Program-made: the position numbers and the translations under genes
Shown: piece after piece, positions 1 through 8,399 of the stretch
Layout: every line of letters begins with the position of its first letter
Position numbering within the stretch: the stretch's first letter is position 1
Notes under the pieces: generated by a model
The model's database searches: none
What the model was told of the DNA's origin: nothing
Seen by the model: only the letters and a program-made list of their open reading frames with translations
Source: UBA10649 sp963793105
Lineage (GTDB): Bacteria; Actinomycetota; Actinomycetes; S36-B12
Direction of reading: 5' to 3'
Assembly (NCBI GenBank): GCA_963793105.1
Contig: CAWBZB010000014.1
Coordinates: 1 to 64,000 of the forward strand
Length of the DNA stretch: 64,000 bases

Positions 1-2659
1 GCGCCGCTGACTCCCAGCTGGTGCCGTACCCGACCGAGACGTCCAGGGGCACCGAAAGCTCCGCTGCCCCGGCCATCGCCTTCCTGACGAGCCCCTCGAC
101 CTGCTCGCGCTCCCCCGGCCAGACCTCGAGCACGAGTTCGTCGTGCACCTGCAGGAGCAGCCGGCTGTTCAGGCCGTCGGCCTCGAGGCCGGCCTGCAGG
201 CTGAGCATGGAGACCTTGACGATGTCGGCGGCCGTCCCCTGGATGGGGGCGTTCAGGGCCATCCGTTCGGCCATCTCCCGGCGCTGCCGGTTGTCGCTGT
301 TGAGGTCGGGCAGGAACCGGCGCCGGCCCATCATCGTGGCCGTATACCCCTGCATGCGTGCACGCTCGACGACCTCGGCCAGATAGTCCCGCACGCCCCC
401 GAAACGCTCGAAGTAGTCCGACATCAGGCCCTTCGCCTCGTCGGGGCTGATATCGAGCTGCTGGGAGAGCCCGTACGCGGACAGCCCATAGGCAAGCCCG
501 TAGGACATGGCCTTGATCCGTCGACGCATCTCCGCATCGACGTCGCCCGCCGGGACGCCGAAGACCCGGCTGGCGACGGTCGTGTGGAGGTCCTCGCCCG
601 AGCGGAAGGCGTCGATGAGGCCCGCGTCCTCGGAGAGGTGGGCCATGATCCGCATCTCGATCTGGCTGTAGTCCGCGGTCAGCAGGGTCTCGTAGCCGGC
701 CCCCACGACGAAGCACCCTCGGATCCGTCGACCCGCATCCGTGCGGATGGGGATGTTCTGGAGGTTCGGGTCGGCACTGGACAACCGTCCCGTCGCCGCC
801 ACCGTCTGGTTGAAGCTTGTGTGGATGCGGCTGTCCTCGTCCGCGAGCGGGATGAGTCCGTCCACGGTCTGACGCAGCTTCGATCGGTCCCGCCAGGCCA
901 GCAGCTGCTCCAGCAGTGGATCGCCCGTCTGCGCGTACAGCTGCTGGAGTGCCTCGGCGTCCGTCGTGTAGCCGGTCTTGATCTTCTTGGTCTTGGGCAG
1001 GTTGCGCTCACCGAAGAGGATCTCCTGCAATTGCTTGGGCGACCCGAGATTGAACGGGCGGCCCACCAGGGCGTGTGCCTGCTCCTCCGCCGCCCGCATG
1101 TCCGCGCCGAACTCGCTCGACAGGTCACGCAGCCCGGGCAGGTCGACGGCGATGCCCGCGTTCTCCATCCGGGCCAGCAGCGGCACGAGCGGCACCTCGA
1201 CGTCCGCCAGCAGGTGGGCCACGCCCTGCTCCCGGAGCTGCTCCGCGAGGCGGGCCGCCAGCTCCCGGATGACCTCCGCCTCCCGCGCCAGCGTGGCGTG
1301 GACGTCTTCGCCAGACTCGAACACGAGTTGATCGGCGTCGGCCGCCTCGTCCAGGGTGATCCCGAGCACCCGCTGGGCGACGTCCGCCAAGCCGTAGCCG
1401 CGATGCCCCGGAGCCGCCAGGTAGGCCGCCAGCGCCGTGTCGACGCGTACGCCGGCCAGGTTTCGACCCGTCGTTGCGAGGGCGAGCGCGGGACCCTTGC
1501 CGTCGTGCAGGTCCTTGGGGCTGTCGGCGTCGCCCAGCCAGTCGAGGACGGCCTCCTCGACCGCGGCCACGCCGCAGTCGAGGACGGCGACCGTGCCACG
1601 GTCGTCCAGGACGGCGACCGCCGAGATGGCTCCCCGGCCGCGCGCCCACTCGCCGGACACCGCGACCGCCGGAACGCCGACGGCGGCGCTCAGCCACTCG
1701 CGCACGTCATGCACGCCCAGTCGGACCATCGGCGATGCCGGCGCGGCGGCAGCGGCCTCGTCTCGTGCCTCGTCCTCCGTCCGCGGTCGCACGCCCTCCA
1801 GGCGGTCGCGCAGGGCCCGGAACTGGAGGGTGTCGAAGAGCTGGTCCACCGTCGCCCGGTCCCAGCCGTCCATGACCGTCGTGTCGAGATCGAGATCCAG
1901 GGGCATGTCCGCGACCATGGTCGTCAGCTGTCGGTTGACGAGGACCTGAGGCAGGGCGGCCCGGAAGGCGTCGCCCACCTTCCCCTTCACCTCGTCCGCG
2001 TGGTCGACGAGGCTCCCCAGCGAGCCGTACTCCCGGATCCACTTGGCCGCGGTCTTCTCCCCTACCCCCGGGATGCCGGGGAGATTGTCGCTGGGGTCCC
2101 CGCGAAGCGCCGCGTAGTCGGCGTACTGCTCGGGGGTCAGCCCGTACTTCTCCTCGACCGCGGCGGGCGTCATCCGGGCGAGGTCGCTCACTCCCTTCCT
2201 CGGGTACAGGACCGTGACCCGGTCCGATACCAGCTGGAAGGCATCGCGATCACCGGTCACGATGTCGACCTCCCAGCCCCGTTCGCCGGACTCGCGGGTC
2301 AGCGTCGCGATGATGTCGTCGGCCTCGTACCCCTCGACGCTCAGGACCGGGATCCCGAGGGCGCCGAGCACCTCCTTGATCAGGTCGACCTGCCCCGCGA
2401 ACTCGGCCGGCGACGTCGCCCGGTTGGCCTTGTACTCGGGGAACGTCTCGGTGCGGAAGGTCTGCCGGGAGACGTCGAAGGCCACTGCGACGTGGGTGGG
2501 CTTCTCGTCGCGCAGCACATTGATGAGCATCGACGTGAACCCGAACACTGCATTCGTGGCCTGTCCGGTCGTGGTGGAGAAGTTCTCGACCGGCAGTGCG
2601 TAGAAAGCCCGGTACGCCAGCGAATGGCCGTCGAGCAGCAGCAGGCGTGGTGACGGCAC
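1..2659 (-). CDS. polA: DNA polymerase I (3' end cut by window edge)
   Basis: Polymerase for Okazaki-fragment processing and repair. About 886 codons are visible. They comprise an N-terminal 5'-nuclease domain (first ~300 residues, beginning PRLLLLDGHSLAYR), a degenerate 3'-5' exonuclease-like middle lacking an evident DxE motif, and the A-family polymerase domain. Motif A is DYSQIEMRI, motif B is RRRIKAMSYGLAYG and motif C is QVHDELV. The last visible residues, YGTSWESAA, are near the normal C-terminus, so only a few codons are lost. The GTG at 2659 is the only plausible start: an in-frame TAG lies 12 nt upstream. Both a TAGGAT hexamer 6 nt upstream (leaderless) and an AGGA at similar spacing are possible start signals. 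Divergent from the thioesterase gene. Confidence 0.95.
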   Translation of the reverse strand, partial: MPSPRLLLLDGHSLAYRAFYALPVENFSTTTGQATNAVFGFTSMLINVLRDEKPTHVAVAFDVSRQTFRTETFPEYKANRATSPAEFAGQVDLIKEVLGALGIPVLSVEGYEADDIIATLTRESGERGWEVDIVTGDRDAFQLVSDRVTVLYPRKGVSDLARMTPAAVEEKYGLTPEQYADYAALRGDPSDNLPGIPGVGEKTAAKWIREYGSLGSLVDHADEVKGKVGDAFRAALPQVLVNRQLTTMVADMPLDLDLDTTVMDGWDRATVDQLFDTLQFRALRDRLEGVRPRTEDEARDEAAAAAPASPMVRLGVHDVREWLSAAVGVPAVAVSGEWARGRGAISAVAVLDDRGTVAVLDCGVAAVEEAVLDWLGDADSPKDLHDGKGPALALATTGRNLAGVRVDTALAAYLAAPGHRGYGLADVAQRVLGITLDEAADADQLVFESGEDVHATLAREAEVIRELAARLAEQLREQGVAHLLADVEVPLVPLLARMENAGIAVDLPGLRDLSSEFGADMRAAEEQAHALVGRPFNLGSPKQLQEILFGERNLPKTKKIKTGYTTDAEALQQLYAQTGDPLLEQLLAWRDRSKLRQTVDGLIPLADEDSRIHTSFNQTVAATGRLSSADPNLQNIPIRTDAGRRIRGCFVVGAGYETLLTADYSQIEMRIMAHLSEDAGLIDAFRSGEDLHTTVASRVFGVPAGDVDAEMRRRIKAMSYGLAYGLSAYGLSQQLDISPDEAKGLMSDYFERFGGVRDYLAEVVERARMQGYTATMMGRRRFLPDLNSDNRQRREMAERMALNAPIQGTAADIVKVSMLSLQAGLEADGLNSRLLLQVHDELVLEVWPGEREQVEGLVRKAMAGAAELSVPLDVSVGYGTSWESAA

Positions 2660-2665
2660 CCCGTG

Positions 2666-2675
2666 ATCCTATTCT
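2666..2675. promoter_or_regulatory. Overlapping back-to-back -10 elements of polA and paaI
   Basis: Only 22 bp separate the two divergent start codons. The forward strand carries TATTCT (2670-2675), 6 nt before the thioesterase ATG. The reverse strand carries TAGGAT (2671-2666), 6 nt before the polA GTG. Both match the actinobacterial TANNNT -10 pattern at leaderless spacing. They share positions 2670-2671. Promoter activity is inferred. Confidence 0.55.
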
Positions 2676-2681
2676 GTGCCC

Positions 2682-3083
2682 ATGACGACGTCGGGAATGC
2701 CGCTGCCGCTGGGACCCCTTGCAGAACGCATGGGAATGATCGTCCACGAGTGCACCGCCGAGCGGGTCGTCATGACGATGCCCGTCGAGGGCAACACCCA
2801 GCCGTACGGACTCCTCCACGGAGGCGCCAACGCGGTGCTGGTGGAGACCGCGGGCTCCCTCGGGGCCGGGTTGCATGCCGGCCCCGACCACATCGTCGTC
2901 GGACTCGACATCACCTGCACACACCATCGGGGGGTCGTTTCCGGCGTCGTCACGGCCGTGGCCGAGCCGCTCTCCCTCGGCCGCACCGTCACCAGCTACG
3001 AGGTTCGCATCACCGACGACGAGGGCCGCGCCGCCTGCACGGGAAGGCTCACCTGCCTCATCCGGCCGCGTCCGTCGACCTGA
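2682..3083 (+). CDS. PaaI-family hotdog-fold acyl-CoA thioesterase
   Basis: A 133-residue single-domain hotdog thioesterase of normal family length, predicted to hydrolyse acyl-CoA esters in the cytoplasm. The signature HGGANAVLVETAGS contains the His-Gly that binds the thioester and the acidic residue that acts in catalysis. The C-terminal half has the usual hotdog strands ending in CTGRLTCLIRPR. The ATG at 2682 was chosen because a -10 hexamer sits 6 nt upstream; a GTG two codons earlier (2676) is possible. PaaI-like thioesterases beside polA are common in actinobacteria. The substrate cannot be read from sequence. Confidence 0.85.
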   Translation: MTTSGMPLPLGPLAERMGMIVHECTAERVVMTMPVEGNTQPYGLLHGGANAVLVETAGSLGAGLHAGPDHIVVGLDITCTHHRGVVSGVVTAVAEPLSLGRTVTSYEVRITDDEGRAACTGRLTCLIRPRPST

Positions 3084-3224
3084 TCCGCACGCAATCGGCT
3101 GGTTACGCGAATGCGCCACGCTGGACACACCGACGTGGCTATGCTCCCGAACCAGAGAAGGACGCCCTCCCTCCCGACCTCGTCGGAGCGGAGGGCCTCA
3201 CCCCGACCGGGAGGAGCGCCGCGC
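3084..3224 (+). promoter_or_regulatory. Leader region of the liv operon, candidate -10 at 3140-3145
   Basis: Non-coding gap of 141 bp. It contains TATGCT at 3140-3145, a fair TANNNT -10, which would give a leader of about 70 nt. A strong ribosome site GAGGAG lies at 3211-3216. I see no convincing -35, operator or attenuator. Confidence 0.35.
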
Positions 3225-4499
3225 GTGCAACGACGCATCATGGCCGCCATCGGCGCCGTCTTCGTCGCACTCGTCGCCTTGTTTGCCCTTGCGAGCCCGG
3301 CCTCGGCCGAGGGCGAGCAGGTCAGCGGACGGCTGGAGAACCGCGTCGAGGGAACGAAGACCCCCATTCCCGGTGTCACCATCACCGTGGTCGGCGAGGG
3401 CTTCGAGGGCTCGACCACCAGTGCCGACGACGGCACGTGGGTGATTCCGGTCCCCGCCCAGGGTGACTACGAGGTCTCGATCGACGTCTCGACCCTTCCC
3501 GAGGGGGTCGGACTCACCGACCCGGACAAGGTCACCGTCAAGACAGTGGTGAAACCGCCGACGAGCAATCGCATCATCATCTTCCCGCTCGGGCAGAGCA
3601 CGGTGCAGACGACGACGATCTGGGAGCAGGCCGCCCAGCTGACCGTCTCCGGCATCCAGTTCGGCCTCATGATCGCCCTCGGCGCCCTGGGCCTGTCACT
3701 CATCTACGGCACGACCGGGCTCACCAACTTCGCGCACGGCGAGATCCTCACATTCGGCGCCCTGGCGACGTGGACGCTCAACGCCGGGATGGGCATCCCC
3801 TTCGTCCTCGCCGCCTTCCTCGGCCTGCTGCTCTCCGGGGCCTTCGGCTGGTTGAACAATGCCGCGCTGTGGAAACCCCTCCGCAAACGCGGGACGGGCC
3901 TCATCGCCATGATGATCGTGTCTATCGGCCTGGCCCTGTTCCTGCGCAACTTCTACCTCTTCTTCTACGGAGGTGACAAGCGCGCATATGCCGAGTACGC
4001 CGGAACGGCCGGACTCGAGTTCGGTCCGGTGTCGCTGACGCCGACGGACCTGGTCTCGATGGCAGTTGCCATCGTCGCCCTCGCCATCGTGGTCGTCGCC
4101 GTGCAGCGCACCCGGACCGGCAAGGCCACCCGGGCGGTCTCGGACAACCCGGGCCTCGCGTCGAGCGCCGGCATCAACGTCGAGCAGGTCATCACCGTGG
4201 TCTGGGTCGTAGGTGCCGCGCTGGCCGGCCTCTCCGGAATCCTGCTGGGGTTCTCCCAGCAGGTCTCGTTCCAGATGGGCTTCCAGATCCTCCTGCTGAT
4301 CTTCGCCGCCGTCACCCTCGGAGGTCTGGGCACCATCTGGGGGGCCATCGTCGGCGGCCTCATCGTCGGCCTGTTCCTCCAGTTGACGACGCTCGTCATC
4401 CCGACGGAGCTCAAGAGCGTCGGCGCGCTGCTGGTGCTGATCGTCATCCTCCTTGTCCGTCCATACGGCCTGCTGGGTCGTCGAGAGCGCGTGGGATAG
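3225..4499 (+). CDS. livH: LivH-type ABC permease with an N-terminal secreted Ig-like domain
   Basis: Membrane subunit of a branched-chain amino-acid-type importer, 424 residues against roughly 290-300 for ordinary LivH. Residues 1-28 form a signal peptide ending SPASA. Residues ~30-125 form a carboxypeptidase-regulatory/Ig-like beta domain (PIPGVTITVVGEGFEGSTTSADDGTW). The permease follows from ~136 to the end, with the family hallmarks LSLIYGTTGLTNFAHGE and TLGGLGTIWGAIVGG. The GTG at 3225 was chosen for GAGGAG 8 nt upstream; an in-frame ATG at 3111 would place a hydrophilic stretch before the signal peptide. livM follows after 12 nt. The extra domain probably lies outside the membrane; its role is unknown. 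Confidence 0.88.
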   Translation: MQRRIMAAIGAVFVALVALFALASPASAEGEQVSGRLENRVEGTKTPIPGVTITVVGEGFEGSTTSADDGTWVIPVPAQGDYEVSIDVSTLPEGVGLTDPDKVTVKTVVKPPTSNRIIIFPLGQSTVQTTTIWEQAAQLTVSGIQFGLMIALGALGLSLIYGTTGLTNFAHGEILTFGALATWTLNAGMGIPFVLAAFLGLLLSGAFGWLNNAALWKPLRKRGTGLIAMMIVSIGLALFLRNFYLFFYGGDKRAYAEYAGTAGLEFGPVSLTPTDLVSMAVAIVALAIVVVAVQRTRTGKATRAVSDNPGLASSAGINVEQVITVVWVVGAALAGLSGILLGFSQQVSFQMGFQILLLIFAAVTLGGLGTIWGAIVGGLIVGLFLQLTTLVIPTELKSVGALLVLIVILLVRPYGLLGRRERVG

Positions 4500-4511
4500 G
4501 GGGCTGACACC

Positions 4512-5507
4512 ATGGACTGGGGATACATCCTCTCGGTGATGGTCACCTCGGCGTTCGGCGTCGAGGCCATCGTCTTCGGCCTTGCGGCTATCGGCGTCAA
4601 CATGCAGTTCGGCTACACCGGGCTGCTCAACTTCGGCCAGTCGGCGTTCATGGCCGTCGGCGGCTACTCCGTCGCGGTCACCGTCGTCGAGCTCGGACTC
4701 AACTTCTGGGTGGGCGTCGTGATCGGCCTGGTCGTGGCCGTCCTCCTCGCACTCCTTCTCGGCGTGCCGACCCTTCGCCTGCGGGCCGACTACCTGGCCA
4801 TCGTCACGATCGCCGCATCGGAGATCGTCCGACTGCTCGTGCGCTCGGTGACCTTCAAGGACTTCTTCGGCGGTTCCGACGGCCAGCAGAGCTTCGCCTC
4901 CGGGTTCTTCGCCATGAGCCCGCTCCCCCAGGACCTCGCGTGGCGGATCGGACCGGTCGTCCTCAACAACCGCCAGATCTTCGTGCTCATCGTCGGCTGG
5001 GGACTCGTCCTGCTCGGCTGTCTCCTGGTCTGGCTGATGGTCCGCTCTCCCTGGGGTCGAGTCCTCAAGGGCATCCGGGAGGACGAGGACGCCGTCCGCA
5101 GCCTGGGCAAGAACGTCTACCTGTACAAGATGCAGTCGCTCATCATCGGCGGCGTGTTCGGCGCCATCGCCGGCTACGTCTACGCAGTCGGCAACGAGGC
5201 CGTGAGCCCGGACTTCTTCGGCACGGACACGACGTTCTTCGTCTATGCCATCGTCATCCTGGGCGGTGCCGCCCGGGTCTTCGGCCCCGTCCTCGGAACG
5301 GTCATCTTCTGGGCCGTCATCCAGGGCACCGACGTCTTCCTGCGCTCGGCCATCGACATCGGCGTCCCCGTCATCTCGCTGATGAACGGCACGCAGGCGG
5401 CGGTGGTTCGCTTCATGCTCGTCGGTCTGGGCATCATGCTGCTCATGATCTTCCGGCCACAGGGAATCCTCGGCGATCGAAAGGAGTTGGCGCTCGATGC
5501 CCGATAG
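4512..5507 (+). CDS. livM: LivM-type branched-chain amino acid ABC permease
   Basis: Second membrane subunit, 331 residues with about nine hydrophobic helices. Family landmarks are NMQFGYTGLLNFGQSAFMAVGGY near residue 37, TLRLRADYLAIVTIA, and ILGGAARVFGPVLGTVIFW towards the C-terminus. The loop WGRVLKGIREDEDAVRSLGK is the cytoplasmic ATPase-coupling segment. It pairs with LivH to form the translocation path. The last 11 nt overlap the livG start, implying translational coupling. Confidence 0.93.
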   Translation: MDWGYILSVMVTSAFGVEAIVFGLAAIGVNMQFGYTGLLNFGQSAFMAVGGYSVAVTVVELGLNFWVGVVIGLVVAVLLALLLGVPTLRLRADYLAIVTIAASEIVRLLVRSVTFKDFFGGSDGQQSFASGFFAMSPLPQDLAWRIGPVVLNNRQIFVLIVGWGLVLLGCLLVWLMVRSPWGRVLKGIREDEDAVRSLGKNVYLYKMQSLIIGGVFGAIAGYVYAVGNEAVSPDFFGTDTTFFVYAIVILGGAARVFGPVLGTVIFWAVIQGTDVFLRSAIDIGVPVISLMNGTQAAVVRFMLVGLGIMLLMIFRPQGILGDRKELALDAR

Positions 5508-6399
5508 CCCTGATTCCACAGGTACCCGGAGGGACGCCGCTGTGCGCGCCCTCGCGGACGTGGCTCGCACCCCGGGGGTGGCGAAGCCCGACCCCATATT
5601 GGTGGCCGATCACGTCACCCGCCGGTTCGGCGGCCTGACCGCCGTCGACGTCGAGCACGTGGAAGTCCAGCGAGGCGCCATCACAGCGCTGATCGGACCC
5701 AACGGAGCCGGGAAGACGACGTTCTTCAACCTGCTGACCGGATTCGACATCCCCGACACGGGTAGCTGGCTGTTCAACGGCAAGGACCTGGCCGGCATCC
5801 CGGCGTACAAGGTGGCGCGCTTGGGGATGATCCGAACCTTCCAGCTCACGAAGGCCCTGTCCAAGATGACCGTGCTGGAGAACATGCGGCTGGGGGCCAC
5901 CGGCCAGCAGGGCGAGCGACTCATGGCCTCCGTCTTCGGCTTCCTGTGGGGCTCGCAGGAGAAGAGCATCACCGCCAAGGCCGACGACCTCCTCAAGCGA
6001 TTCAACATGGACGCCAAGCGCGGCGACTTCGCCGGGGAGCTCTCCGGCGGCCAGCGCAAGCTCCTCGAGATGGCGCGAGCGCTCATGACCGACCCGGAGA
6101 TGGTCATGCTCGACGAGCCGATGGCGGGCGTGAACCCGGCGCTCACCCAGTCGCTGCTCGAGCACATCAAGAACCTTCGCGAGGAGGGCATGACCGTGCT
6201 GTTCGTCGAGCACGACATGGACATGGTCCGCGACATCAGCGACTGGGTCATCGTCATGGCCCAGGGCAAGGTGATCGCCGAGGGACCGCCCGACGAGGTC
6301 ATGCGTGATGAGGCCGTCATCGTGGCCTACCTCGGGGGTCACCACGACAAGGCCCTCACGACGACGGGCGTGTCCTTCACCGAGGAGGCAGACCAGTGA
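5497..6399 (+). CDS. livG: LivG-type ABC transporter ATPase
   Basis: Cytoplasmic ATPase of the importer, 300 residues. Walker A GPNGAGKTT at 67-75, signature ELSGGQRKLLEMAR, Walker B MVMLDEPMAG and the switch His in FVEHDMDMV are all intact. The GFDIPDTG and IRTFQ segments match LivG rather than LivF. The first ~35 residues are an unconserved leader. The start overlaps livM by 11 nt and the end overlaps livF by 4 nt. Confidence 0.94.
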   Translation: MPDSPDSTGTRRDAAVRALADVARTPGVAKPDPILVADHVTRRFGGLTAVDVEHVEVQRGAITALIGPNGAGKTTFFNLLTGFDIPDTGSWLFNGKDLAGIPAYKVARLGMIRTFQLTKALSKMTVLENMRLGATGQQGERLMASVFGFLWGSQEKSITAKADDLLKRFNMDAKRGDFAGELSGGQRKLLEMARALMTDPEMVMLDEPMAGVNPALTQSLLEHIKNLREEGMTVLFVEHDMDMVRDISDWVIVMAQGKVIAEGPPDEVMRDEAVIVAYLGGHHDKALTTTGVSFTEEADQ

Positions 6400-7268
6400 G
6401 CGAGGACCTGCCCGGCGACGTCCCGTCCTACGTCTCGCCGCACCAGCGCGAGGAGCAGCTGGATCTCGACGCTGCCCAGCGCGAGTCCCCCACGACGCTC
6501 AGCAACTCCGAGATCCGGGACCGCAACGCCCACATCGAGGGGGCGAAGGACGCCCTGGTCGTCGCGGACGACCTCATCGCCGGCTACATCCCCGGCGTGA
6601 ACATCCTGAACGGCTCGGACCTGTACGCGAAGTCCGGCGAGCTGGTCGGGATCATCGGGCCGAACGGCGCCGGCAAGTCCACGCTGCTCAAGGCGATGTT
6701 CGGACTCGTGCGGGTGCGTACGGGCCGGGTCACGCTGGCCGACCAGGACATCACCAACGTCCGGGCCGACCAGCTCGTCAAGCTCGGCATCGGCTTCGTC
6801 CCGCAGACGAACAACGTGTTCCCGTCGCTCACCATCCAGGAGAACCTCGAGATGGGCTGCTACCAGGCGCCCAAGAAGTTCCAGGAGCGATTCGCCTTCG
6901 TCACCGACCTGTTCCCGGCCCTCGGCGAACGGCGTGCCCAGCGCGCCGGCCAGCTCTCCGGCGGCGAGCGCCAGATGGTGGCCATGGGCCGCGCGCTCAT
7001 GATGGACCCGTCCGTGCTCCTGCTGGACGAGCCCTCGGCGGGCCTGTCCCCCATCCTCACCGATGAGGTCTTCGTTCGCGTCAAGGAGATCAACGCCACC
7101 GGTGTCACGGTCATCATGGTCGAGCAGAACGCGATGCGCTGCCTGCAGATCGTCGATCGCGGCTACGTGCTGGATCAGGGACGCAACGCCTACACCGGTA
7201 CCGGTCGCGACCTGGCGACTGATCCGAAGGTCGTTCAGCTGTACCTCGGCACGCTCGCCAAGGCCTAG
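6396..7268 (+). CDS. livF: LivF-type ABC transporter ATPase
   Basis: Second ATPase, 290 residues against about 235 in typical LivF. The excess is a polar N-terminal extension of ~50 residues before the ABC fold. Walker A GPNGAGKST lies at 88-96, the signature is QLSGGERQMVAMGR and Walker B is VLLLDEPSAGLSP. The His of the switch is replaced by Gln (VEQNA), as is usual for LivF. The GTG start overlaps the livG stop. No substrate-binding gene follows; the likely one lies 2 kb downstream on the other strand. Confidence 0.92.
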   Translation: MSEDLPGDVPSYVSPHQREEQLDLDAAQRESPTTLSNSEIRDRNAHIEGAKDALVVADDLIAGYIPGVNILNGSDLYAKSGELVGIIGPNGAGKSTLLKAMFGLVRVRTGRVTLADQDITNVRADQLVKLGIGFVPQTNNVFPSLTIQENLEMGCYQAPKKFQERFAFVTDLFPALGERRAQRAGQLSGGERQMVAMGRALMMDPSVLLLDEPSAGLSPILTDEVFVRVKEINATGVTVIMVEQNAMRCLQIVDRGYVLDQGRNAYTGTGRDLATDPKVVQLYLGTLAKA

Positions 7269-7286
7269 CGTCGCGGCCTACCGGAT

Positions 7287-7304
7287 CCCGGCCTCGAGGC
7301 CGGG
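7287..7304. terminator. Palindromic hairpin between convergent genes
   Basis: CCCGGCCTCGAGGCCGGG is a perfect 18-bp palindrome (7-bp stem, TCGA loop) lying between the livF stop and the stop of the reverse-strand gene 3 bp further on. There is no T-run. It could terminate transcription from both sides. Confidence 0.5.
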
Positions 7305-7306
7305 AC

Positions 7307-8235
7307 TCATGCGCCCGGCGCGTCGGTCAGCTGCTCCGAGATGATCGTGAGCAGTGTCGCGTCACTGCGGAGGAGTAGAGCGCGATCCTGGTCCGACAGC
7401 TCGAAGTGATGGTGGACGACGTCTACCTTCGCGACCGCCTGCGTCCAGTAGTCGGCAAGCGAGACCTCCGAGGAGCGCTGGACGCCGAAATAGTCGTCGT
7501 AGTCCTGGGTCGCCTGCTCGCTCCTCACCACGGATGAGATGTAGGCGCGGTAGTCGAAGTCGGGGCTGCGCTCCTTGAGCAGGTCGATCTTCTCCTTGAG
7601 CAGCGAGTCACCCGGATGAAGCGCGATGACGACGTCGCCGTGCTGGTGATACCAGAACCGCTCCGCCTCGGACAGCGCGTGCCGGGTCGGCCCGTGCCCC
7701 AGCCCCGTATCGGTGAGCGCCGCCACCAATTGGTGCTTGGCCTCCATCATGCGCAGGAAGTCGATGGACATGTCGCCGCTGAAGTCGTCACGCTGCTCGC
7801 CATGGAGTCACGCAGGAGGGGGTCGTAGACCTCGGGATCGAACGCCCCGCAGAAGGAGAGCATGGCAGCACTCCCCCGAATCAGGGTGCAGATGCGGTCG
7901 ACCCATTCCCGAGCCAGATCCTCGTCGTGCTCCAACGTCGCGGCCGTGGCGCGCTCACAGGCCACGATGGTCGCTTCCCAGTAGAGGAACTCCAGATGGT
8001 GGCCGTGGCAGAAGTGGAACCACGCGTTCGCGTCGCGCTCATCTCGGATGTGGACCAGGGGACTCACGTAGGGGTCTGACCAGGTCTCGGCGGTTGCCGC
8101 TCCCCGCCTGGCGGGCGCTTGCCCCCCCACGTCGGGCACCCTCACCACCGCGGTCGGCACTGCTGAGTCGGCGGGCAGCAGGATGCGCGTCGGGAGAACG
8201 CGCGCCGACGTCTGGCTTGCCTGGGTCGCGGTCAT
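7307..8235 (-). pseudogene. Unrecognised protein gene split by a frameshift
   Basis: Two overlapping reading frames look like one protein of about 309 residues. The first (8235 to ~7800) contains the His-rich segment FHFCHGHHLEFLYW and runs to YDPLLRDSM. The second continues HGEQRDDFSGDMSIDFLRMM down to 7307 with natural-looking sequence. The reading must slip by one base (net -1) between 7756 and 7809, because the second frame has a stop just upstream. I do not recognise the family. His and Cys are clustered in the first half and a VHHHFEL stretch lies near the end, so metal or haem binding is conceivable but unproven. The shift may be a sequencing error, since similar shifts hit essential genes nearby. 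Confidence 0.5.
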
Positions 8236-8268
8236 GATCCCCTCACGGTCAACGGTGCTCGGACGCTA

Positions 8269-8301
8269 GCAGTAGCGGCCCCGGAAGGTGGCCGCTGCTG
8301 C
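8269..8301. repeat. Inverted repeat in the divergent gap before the EamA gene
   Basis: GCAGTAGCGGCC and GGCCGCTGCTGC form a 12-bp inverted repeat with one mismatch and a 9-nt spacer. It lies in the 164-bp gap between the divergent unknown gene and the transporter. It may be an operator for either gene; this is inferred from position alone. I see no clear -10 or ribosome site for the transporter in this gap. Confidence 0.35.
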
Positions 8302-8399
8302 CATCATGTGGCATCGACACCTCGGGATCGACTCCGCGTGGCCGCCTCGTCACGACGAGTGCAGGCAGTGCTACCGGCGCGTTCGCCCCGTTCGACTGG

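Noticed and set aside
143..2653. Long open frame (836 codons) on the forward strand opposite polA
   Set aside because: It lies antisense to clear polA coding sequence, is Arg/Gly/His-rich without domains, and reflects the lack of stops in GC-rich DNA.
3696..5597. 633-codon reverse frame opposite livH/livM
   Set aside because: Very acidic shadow of two membrane-protein genes; no start signal or family features.
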